Part shown: positions 7,223-12,523 of the stretch, piece after piece | Layout of the letters: each line of letters starts with the position of its first letter | Numbering within the stretch: position 1 is the first letter of the stretch | Origin: Bdellovibrionota bacterium | GTDB lineage: Bacteria; Bdellovibrionota; Bacteriovoracia; Bacteriovoracales; Bacteriovoracaceae | Assembly: GCA_030836365.1 (NCBI GenBank) | Contig: JAURQB010000071.1 | Span: 1 to 14,573, forward strand | Length of the DNA stretch: 14,573 nt | Reading direction: 5' to 3' | Program-made: the position numbers and the translations under genes | Notes under the pieces: model-generated | Told to the model about the DNA's origin: nothing | Databases searched by the model: none | The model's input: the letters and a program-made list of their open reading frames with translations, nothing else

Positions 7223-9592
7223 TTGAAAAACTCTCTGATAAGAATTCTATGTATTGCACTTCTAGTGTCTTCTTTCCCCTTGCTTCCAGGTGGAGCTATT
7301 GCCAATTCCTGCACCTCCGAACATCATCAAAAAAATTATGAAGAATGTGACGGCACAGAAGATGATAACAAGGCCCTGGTATGGGATAGTGAGAAATGTC
7401 GTTGTGTAGAAAGTGAAAACTCAAACGAGATGAACAATGCATACAATGCCTGTGTTACAGATTCCGACGGCACTGAAAAAAATGGCACAGATCAAGCACA
7501 TTGCATGATGGATAATGCCCTTACCTCTGCCGGTCTCTCTAATTGTGGAGGACTCATGGAGGGATCTGATACTGATGACAGTATCGAACATTCTGAGGAT
7601 GCAAACGTCGATCAATGCATGGACTCTCTAGGCGCAACTAGCTTGAGTAACTATAGTGGAGTTGAGACGTGGCAAAATAGATTGTCCATGGTCAATATGC
7701 TTTTATCAATTATCATGTGGGTCGGAAATAGAGGAAAGACGAAGGACAACGGAATGTGTTCATCCACAGCATGGATGACTGCAGCCTCCATCGCCGGTAT
7801 TGCCAATGAATTAGTAAACTATTTTTTCTTTGAAAAAAAGATGAGACAGCTTCAAGTAGACTTTTACGATAAAGTTCTATGTGACACGACTCTAAGCGAG
7901 GTCAGTACCAGTTACTCCAGTTCAATATCATCAGACTTAGAAACTGATGTATCTGACGGATGTGCGGACAAGGACCCCTTTCAAACACAATCAGAAGTTT
8001 TTGACTTTTTATACGATGAGAGAGTTTTCGCTGCAGAAATACATAAGAAAAAATCTATCGCCTACGGAATATTAGCAGGCATTTACCTAACTGCAATAAT
8101 TGCTGCCATTGTACAAATAGGAGGAACTTATGGAACAGGCGCAGCAACGCCATGCTACGTTGAACGAGGAGCAAGCCATAATAACAAAGATTTATTTATC
8201 GAGAAACTTGTCGGTATCCTATCTGGAATTTTCGCACTAAAAAAGGCTTTTGGAGCCGAAGAGAATGAAAAAACGACTTACCAAAACAATTTAACGGGCG
8301 GAAGTTTAAGTGGAATAGCTCACTTTTTTAAACAGGATAAATATACGTGCCGTCCAGATGAGTTAGGACAAGCGGAATACGCGGAATGTATGAAATGCTT
8401 GCGAAATACGGTTTACCCAGATGGAAGTGATAATAACCCTACTGAACCAGGGGGAGACTGCTCTAAATTTGCAAAAGATGTGAGCCTTTGGCTACCTTTG
8501 AGTCTTCAAATACTTGCTGGTATAGGTGCTTATGGAGTTGGTTTATTTTTTTACGAAGGTTTTGGTGCCGTGCTGTTTGGCCAGATACTTCTCTCTTCCG
8601 CAGGTTTGGTACTCTCTATCATAAGCGCGATAAATAATTATTTCTCGATGCAAGAGGCGCAAGCGCAGGCAGCGGCCATCGAAAATGTTTCGGAAGAATT
8701 TCTAGATGCAATAAGTTTGTACTGCCCTAATGGTAGAGAGGATCCAGAAGTTCCTGAATGCTACTGCATGCAAGAAGATGGTGAGCGAAGAACAGATAGA
8801 GAAAATTCTGAAACATGTCAAAACATGTACGCAGAGATGGACCAAAGATTTCAAATAGAAAGTCAGGATTTAATTCTAGGCCAAAATACTGCACGCTTAA
8901 GCTGTGTCACGATTGATGGACAACCTGACCCTGAGTGTAACTGCCAAAAGTTTACTGATGGGAAAACTGGACGAAATGCATGCTTTCAAGTGCCTCTTGC
9001 CACAGGAAGCCTCGGAAACATTTTATCTGGGACTGGAGTTGATGAAATAATCAAGGACGCTAATATTTTAACGGGAAGTGATAGTACTGGCAGCCTTGGA
9101 AGCAACTCTAACTTGTTAGGAGCAATAAACAAGTTAACTAATGTAGGAAAAAAATTACTTAATAACATAAACAATAAATTAAAAAAGAATGGCACAAAAA
9201 CAATTGATGTAAGCGCTCAAAAAGTTGCTGCAGTTATGTCTAAAATGAAAACCCCTGCGCTATTAAAATCATTAAAATCAATTAGTCCATCCACTAATCC
9301 AATTTCTGAACAGAGAGATGCAATTCTCAAAAAAGCGAAGAATAAGATCAAGAAGACGAAAGCAAGTTTCTCAGGAGGTCAAGGTTTAAGTTTTAACAAG
9401 GCAAAAGGCAAGAAAGGTGGAATGAACTTTGACTTTGACGCTAACGGCGGTGGAAATAAAATGAAAAACTTTATGGATAAAAAATACAGATACAAGAACG
9501 ATGACATCGTGAAAAATGATAATGCCAGCATTTGGAAAGTAATCACTAATCGGTATAATAATAGTGGATATCCTCGACTGTTTGAGGACTAA
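7223..9592 (+). CDS. Large exported Cys-rich protein with several membrane segments, family unknown
   Basis: 789 residues starting at TTG. An N-terminal signal peptide (KNSLIRILCIALLVSSFPLL, then AIA) suggests cleavage after about residue 27. Hydrophobic segments at about 153-168, 183-203, 278-300, 327-343, 423-444 and 446-472 look membrane-spanning. The mature part has 24 cysteines, many in C...C-x-C...C modules: C42/C59/C61/C77, C501/C513/C515/C532 and C561/C572/C574/C587, plus a CxxC variant C376/C389/C392/C413. These suggest disulfides in an oxidising compartment. Residues about 590-760 are Gly/Ser/Lys/Asn-rich and look disordered and basic. I do not recognise the family. It is divergent from the LysM lipoprotein and 14 bp upstream of an M15 peptidase gene, hinting at a cell-wall or envelope role; that role is inference. 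No transporter or enzyme motif was found. Confidence 0.8.
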   Translation: MKNSLIRILCIALLVSSFPLLPGGAIANSCTSEHHQKNYEECDGTEDDNKALVWDSEKCRCVESENSNEMNNAYNACVTDSDGTEKNGTDQAHCMMDNALTSAGLSNCGGLMEGSDTDDSIEHSEDANVDQCMDSLGATSLSNYSGVETWQNRLSMVNMLLSIIMWVGNRGKTKDNGMCSSTAWMTAASIAGIANELVNYFFFEKKMRQLQVDFYDKVLCDTTLSEVSTSYSSSISSDLETDVSDGCADKDPFQTQSEVFDFLYDERVFAAEIHKKKSIAYGILAGIYLTAIIAAIVQIGGTYGTGAATPCYVERGASHNNKDLFIEKLVGILSGIFALKKAFGAEENEKTTYQNNLTGGSLSGIAHFFKQDKYTCRPDELGQAEYAECMKCLRNTVYPDGSDNNPTEPGGDCSKFAKDVSLWLPLSLQILAGIGAYGVGLFFYEGFGAVLFGQILLSSAGLVLSIISAINNYFSMQEAQAQAAAIENVSEEFLDAISLYCPNGREDPEVPECYCMQEDGERRTDRENSETCQNMYAEMDQRFQIESQDLILGQNTARLSCVTIDGQPDPECNCQKFTDGKTGRNACFQVPLATGSLGNILSGTGVDEIIKDANILTGSDSTGSLGSNSNLLGAINKLTNVGKKLLNNINNKLKKNGTKTIDVSAQKVAAVMSKMKTPALLKSLKSISPSTNPISEQRDAILKKAKNKIKKTKASFSGGQGLSFNKAKGKKGGMNFDFDANGGGNKMKNFMDKKYRYKNDDIVKNDNASIWKVITNRYNNSGYPRLFED
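8723..8983 (+). repeat. Two degenerate C...PECxC...C modules in the Cys-rich membrane protein
   Basis: Residues 501-532 read C-x11-C-x-C-x16-C around PECYC, and residues 561-587 read C-x10-C-x-C-x12-C around PECNC. Both have acidic/Pro residues just before PEC. A similar C-x16-C-x-C-x15-C set occurs near the N terminus (7346-7453). The similarity is at protein level; the DNA copies have diverged. Confidence 0.55.
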
Positions 9593-9606
9593 CAAAAGAA
9601 CTAGTC

Positions 9607-10311
9607 ATGCTAAAAAAAACTTATGAATATCTTACCGGCAGATACCACCCAGATCTTGTTCCTTGCCAGCAATCGGAGATGAAACTCATTCATCACGAAA
9701 TGGTGGATCACCTAAATGAGCTTGCTAAAAGTTTAAGTGATTCAGGGTTTGATCTGTTCATTTTGAGTGGATATCGCAATCACTTGGATCAATTAAGAAT
9801 ATGGAATGAAAAAGTGGAAGGGCAGCGGCCTATTCTAGACGATGAAGGCAATGCCATTGACATAAAACTAATGTCTGATGAAGATATTGTTAAAAATATT
9901 TGCCGATGGTCTGCCATTCCGGGAGCGAGTCGTCACCACTGGGGAACTGATGTCGATATCATTTGCAAAAATTCAATTCCATCGGAGGATTATAAAGTTC
10001 AATTAACCCCTGCTGAAGTCCATAGCAACGGTATTTTTGGAGCATTTCATCAAAAACTTGATGAGATATTAGAGAGTAATTTAAATTTTCATCGCCCTTA
10101 CAAAGAAGATCTTGGAGGAGTTTCGCCAGAAAGGTGGCATCTTAGCTACTCGCCTATTTCGAGTGATCTTTTGAGTAAGTACACCATTGAAATTTTTGAA
10201 AAAAATATAATTGAAACAGACATTCACCTTAAAGAAGTTTTGCTCCATGACTTAGAACACTTTTATGAAACGTATGTACTAAACGTCTCTCCTGGCGCCC
10301 AAAACACTTAA
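9607..10311 (+). CDS. M15-family (VanY-like) D,D-carboxypeptidase, no signal peptide
   Basis: 234 residues with the full zinc-site signature of M15 peptidases. SGYRN is at 54-58. SRHHWGTDVD at 108-117 fits SxHxxGxxxD, giving zinc ligands His110 and Asp117. ERWH at 175-178 gives base Glu175 and third ligand His178. VanY-type enzymes remove the terminal D-Ala from peptidoglycan stem peptides. Unlike most wall-acting members, this one has no N-terminal hydrophobic segment. The frame is closed upstream by TGA at 9583-9585 with no start codon between, so an exported longer form is not possible here. It may act on cytoplasmic precursors or peptides, or leave the cell another way. It follows the Cys-rich membrane protein by 14 bp, probably in the same operon. 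No convincing ribosome binding site precedes the ATG, suggesting coupling. Its last 33 bp overlap the opposing thioesterase gene. Confidence 0.85.
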   Translation: MLKKTYEYLTGRYHPDLVPCQQSEMKLIHHEMVDHLNELAKSLSDSGFDLFILSGYRNHLDQLRIWNEKVEGQRPILDDEGNAIDIKLMSDEDIVKNICRWSAIPGASRHHWGTDVDIICKNSIPSEDYKVQLTPAEVHSNGIFGAFHQKLDEILESNLNFHRPYKEDLGGVSPERWHLSYSPISSDLLSKYTIEIFEKNIIETDIHLKEVLLHDLEHFYETYVLNVSPGAQNT

Positions 10312-10701
10312 CCATTCGTCAGTGATGTTGATCAGCTTTCTCTTGTTAAGATCGAAAAGCCCAATTTCAAAAAGGGCCGTGCTGGCCAGTTCATTATGTT
10401 CAGTGATGATTTCTTGATAAAACATAACCACTTTTTTATTTTTAATTTCTTTAAGCTGACTTTTTATAATTATGTCGTCACCTAGCTTTAACTCACGTTT
10501 AAAGCTCAAATTTACATTTAATAATACCGGGCCTATTTTTTCTTGTTGAATTTTGTCTACTTCCCAATTTCCTTGATTTAGGATGTCCCACCTCGCCTCT
10601 TCATATAGCACCAGATAAGAGCTGTTATTAACATGGCCAAAAGAATCAATATGAATGGGAAGAGTTTTAGTCTTATAGTGAAATTGTTTATGTATGTTCA
10701 T
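10279..10701 (-). CDS. Acyl-CoA thioesterase of the 4HBT hotdog family (YbgC/FadM-like)
   Basis: 140 residues, the usual size for a single hotdog domain. HIDSFGHVNNSSYLVLYEEA at 17-36 matches the 4HBT active-site helix pattern 'D.D..GHVNN..YL..FEEAR', with Asp19 the expected catalytic residue. The rest, a run of beta strands such as LLNVNLSFKRELKLGDDI, fits the fold. These enzymes hydrolyse acyl-CoA or 4-hydroxybenzoyl-CoA-type thioesters in the cytoplasm; the substrate cannot be told from sequence. It is convergent with the M15 peptidase gene and overlaps it by 33 bp at the 3' ends. It shares no strand neighbour, so it is probably monocistronic. Only a weak GAG precedes the ATG, and no clear promoter was found. 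Confidence 0.85.
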   Translation of the reverse strand: MNIHKQFHYKTKTLPIHIDSFGHVNNSSYLVLYEEARWDILNQGNWEVDKIQQEKIGPVLLNVNLSFKRELKLGDDIIIKSQLKEIKNKKVVMFYQEIITEHNELASTALFEIGLFDLNKRKLINITDEWLSVLGARRDV

Positions 10702-10968
10702 CTCTGAATGTTAAAAAGAGGCGACGAAACACGCAAGATAAATTTTAATCATTACGATTACATAAAATTTTAAGCTCCAATAATTACGCCACCTGAAAAC
10801 TATTAGCAGAGCTAAAAAATATATATGAAAACAACACCTTAAAGCTTCATTAATACTTTTCTAACAATTATACAATGTAGATTTAACACGATCCTATTTA
10901 CATTATGTGCTTCATGAGGGAACAAGGCCTTATTAAATTTTTAGATTAAGTCAACTACAGGAGATAAA
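10702..10968. other. Divergent AT-rich intergenic region without an assignable element
   Basis: This 267-bp gap separates the thioesterase gene (leftward) from the small duplicated-domain protein gene (rightward) and must hold both promoters. I see only weak candidates, such as TACAAT near 10872 without a good -35 and TTAACA near 10883 with poor spacing. Short frames at 10708 and 10905 lack ribosome binding sites. No RNA gene or clear hairpin was recognised. Confidence 0.4.
10959..10963 (+). promoter_or_regulatory. Strong ribosome binding site
   Basis: AGGAG lies five bases before the ATG at 10969, the best Shine-Dalgarno match in the window. It suggests that the small secreted protein is translated efficiently. 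Confidence 0.75.
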
Positions 10969-11505
10969 ATGAGATCTTTAATTTTTACAATTTTATTAGC
11001 TTTTAACGCAAACGTATTCGCTGGCGAAACACTTGAGTTAGGTCTTTACACACCTGCAGACGGTGGAGCATGTGCATATGAAGTAGTTAAGCAAACTAAC
11101 GACGGCGTTGTTATTATTTTTAGAAACAACCCAAAAAATGAAACTCCAGTAATCAACTGTCCAGTTGGTGTTGATTATCCAATCGGCGCAACAATTGTAG
11201 ACTCTAAAACATTTGTTGATGTAAGAACAGGAAGAGAGTTCAACTACTACGGGCCAGCAAGAAATGAAGCAGCAGCACTTAAGTTAGGTCTATACCTACC
11301 GGCTGATGGTGGCACTTGTGCTTACCAAGTTGTTAAGCAATCAAAAGATAGCATTGTTATCATTTTTAGAAATAATCCAACATCAAATCGTCCAGCAACA
11401 TGTGCAGTAGGTATGGATTACCCAATTAAAGCAAAAGTTCTAAATGAAAAATCATTCATTGACGTAAGAACTGATAGAGTTTTTAAGTTCCATAGCGAAT
11501 TCTAA
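10969..11505 (+). CDS. Small secreted protein made of two copies of one Cys-pair domain, family unknown
   Basis: 178 residues with a clear signal peptide (MRSLIFTILLAFNANVFA, cleavage before GET). The mature protein is almost entirely two copies of a roughly 72-residue domain, at 22-93 and 104-175 (period 82). Each runs L-x-LGLY-x-PADGG-x-CAY-x-VVKQ, a strand VIIFRNNP, then C-x-VG-x-DYPI and (F)xDVRT. Each copy has one Cys pair (C35/C64 and C117/C145), most likely an intradomain disulfide in a small beta fold. I recognise no family. A strong ribosome binding site and a private terminator mark it as an independent, probably well-expressed unit. Lacking a membrane anchor or lipobox, it should be periplasmic or released. 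A binding or inhibitor role would suit the shape but is speculation. Confidence 0.8.
   Translation: MRSLIFTILLAFNANVFAGETLELGLYTPADGGACAYEVVKQTNDGVVIIFRNNPKNETPVINCPVGVDYPIGATIVDSKTFVDVRTGREFNYYGPARNEAAALKLGLYLPADGGTCAYQVVKQSKDSIVIIFRNNPTSNRPATCAVGMDYPIKAKVLNEKSFIDVRTDRVFKFHSEF
11032..11493 (+). repeat. Intragenic tandem duplication of a ~216-bp coding unit
   Basis: Copy 1 spans 11032-11247 and copy 2 spans 11278-11493, with a 30-bp linker. The DNA remains visibly similar: TTAGGTCT starts near both ends, and GTTAAGCAA and ATTTTTAGAAA recur at matching places. Many third positions differ, so the duplication is not recent but is conserved in protein sequence. Confidence 0.85.
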
Positions 11506-11531
11506 TTACAGATTAAAATATCTTTGATGAG

Positions 11532-11557
11532 GCCCCTCTAGTTAAGAGGGGCTTTTT
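11532..11557 (+). terminator. Rho-independent terminator of the duplicated-domain gene
   Basis: GCCCCTCT (11532-11539), a 5-base loop, then AGAGGGGC (11545-11552), followed directly by TTTTT. It lies 26 bases after the stop codon. On the opposite strand the stem has no T-run after it, so it would not be a canonical terminator for the convergent gene. Confidence 0.92.
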
Positions 11558-11572
11558 AGTTTGGAGCTAAAA

Positions 11573-12367
11573 TTATTGAGGTATTGACTCATTTCTTTGA
11601 GAGGAAGACTCTGGAGTTGGAGACGCAGGAACAGATGGATCCTCTACATGCCTTCGAGATGAATCTAAAACAATTGGGGATAAATCGTAGGAGTAAGAAC
11701 CTATATTTTCACACAATTTAAGCATATCGTCTTTATAGCTTTTGGCCATCATTTGATTAGCGTTATCGATACACTGCTGCTTTGTAATTTGATTTTTAAA
11801 AAATTCGTAACACTTTTTCCTCGCCATTGATGGTAAGGGAAAGCGAAGAAAATTATCCGCTTCAAAAACACATTTTTCCCATGAAAGAGAGTTTCTATAA
11901 TCGGCCATGCAATTCATTCGCAATGCGATAATATCGTCGGTCATGAAAATATAATCGGCCGCAGTGAAACATTGTGTAGCGGAAATTTTTTGTTCGAAGT
12001 GCTTCAAACATTTATTAACTAGAATTGACACCCTATCAGCTTTAATATGCTTAGTTGACTCAAGGCACTCTTCAAAAGAGATTTTATCTTTAAAAAATTC
12101 AAAACAACTTCTTTCAAGATCATATGCGTCGGCAAGAACATGATTATCAAAAAGGTATTTACTTGCTTTATAACAGCTATTTACAGATAAGCGATCTTTG
12201 AATTGATCGAAACACTCGCTTGCTTTAACATCTTTTCTCAAACGAAAAATTGATGCTTTTTTATAATCATTTTTGACTTTATTCATGCATTTATCTAAAG
12301 AATCAAAGTTTCGAGCAAGTAAGGAATTTGAATAAATAAATGTAAAAACCATTAACAAATACTTCAT
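11573..12367 (-). CDS. Secreted protein with five C-x12-C repeats, family unknown
   Basis: 264 residues with a signal peptide (MKYLLMVFTFIYSNSLLA, cleavage near residue 18). Five repeats follow, each beginning C-x3-(F/Y)-x3-(I/L)-(S/T)-x3-C: pairs C52/C65, C88/C101, C120/C133, C153/C166 and C186/C199. The second Cys is 18-22 residues from the next repeat's first Cys. With C27 and C219 there are 12 cysteines in all, an even number suiting disulfides. The repeats look alpha-helical, like a small solenoid. The tail from about 240 is Pro/Ser/Glu-rich and probably disordered. No family is recognised. Helical repeat proteins usually bind other proteins, so an adaptor or target-binding role is possible but unproven. 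AAGG lies about 8 bases before the ATG. It is convergent with the duplicated-domain gene and divergent from the transglutaminase-like/barrel gene. Confidence 0.78.
   Translation of the reverse strand: MKYLLMVFTFIYSNSLLARNFDSLDKCMNKVKNDYKKASIFRLRKDVKASECFDQFKDRLSVNSCYKASKYLFDNHVLADAYDLERSCFEFFKDKISFEECLESTKHIKADRVSILVNKCLKHFEQKISATQCFTAADYIFMTDDIIALRMNCMADYRNSLSWEKCVFEADNFLRFPLPSMARKKCYEFFKNQITKQQCIDNANQMMAKSYKDDMLKLCENIGSYSYDLSPIVLDSSRRHVEDPSVPASPTPESSSQRNESIPQ
11711..12214 (-). repeat. Five-unit C-x12-C protein repeat
   Basis: Units start at C52, C88, C120, C153 and C186 of the encoded protein, and C219 closes the last one. Spacing within each Cys pair is exactly 12 residues in all five units. 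Later units have a constant period of 33 residues, and the first is longer at 36. DNA identity between units is low, so this is an old expansion. Confidence 0.85.
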
Positions 12368-12392
12368 AATTTAACCTTTTTTACCTGAAATT

Positions 12393-12420
12393 ATTTCGGC
12401 AAAAGAATTGAAAAAAATTA
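12393..12420 (-). promoter_or_regulatory. Possible sigma-28-like promoter for the C-x12-C repeat protein gene
   Basis: On the minus strand TAAT (12417-12420) is followed after 16 bases by GCCGAAAT (12393-12400). This resembles the FliA/SigD pattern (TAAA, 14-16 bases, GCCGATAA or GCCGATAT) with one mismatch in each box against the SigD form. A start near 12386 would leave about 19 nt containing the AAGG site. It is weaker than the 7045-7071 site. Confidence 0.3.
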
Positions 12421-12463
12421 AATCAATAAAAATTATTTTTTAAAAATATCTTTGGCGCACTCA

Positions 12464-12491
12464 TTAACCAAAAGATCTAAGTATCTATAAT
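12464..12491 (+). promoter_or_regulatory. Candidate sigma-70-type promoter for the transglutaminase-like/barrel gene
   Basis: TATAAT (12486-12491) is a perfect -10 match, preceded after 16 bases by TTAACC (12464-12469), a 4/6 -35 match. Transcription from near 12498 would give a leader of about 26 nt. That leader has no Shine-Dalgarno sequence. Confidence 0.5.
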
Positions 12492-12523
12492 TTTTTTCAC
12501 TAAAATTTACGATCTTCCCATAT

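Noticed and set aside
7129..7341. Plus-strand frame of 70 residues starting with ATG before the Cys-rich gene
   Set aside because: It overlaps the signal peptide region of the Cys-rich protein in another frame, has no ribosome binding site, and crosses the sigma-28-like element and the GGAG site.
10708..10773. Small frame of 21 codons in the thioesterase upstream region
   Set aside because: No ribosome binding site and no coding signature; expected by chance in AT-rich DNA.
10905..10949. Possible 14-codon leader peptide before the duplicated-domain gene
   Set aside because: No ribosome binding site, no run of regulatory codons and no attenuator hairpin follow it.
11532..11552. Hairpin as a bidirectional terminator for the convergent gene
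   Set aside because: Read leftward, the stem is followed by CCTCATC rather than a T-run, so it is canonical only for the plus strand.
12443..12471. Alternative minus-strand promoter TTGGTT-N17-TATTTT for the repeat-protein gene
   Set aside because: Only 3/6 and 4/6 box matches in very AT-rich DNA, and a longer leader than the 12393-12420 candidate; it would also overlap the -35 of the opposite gene.
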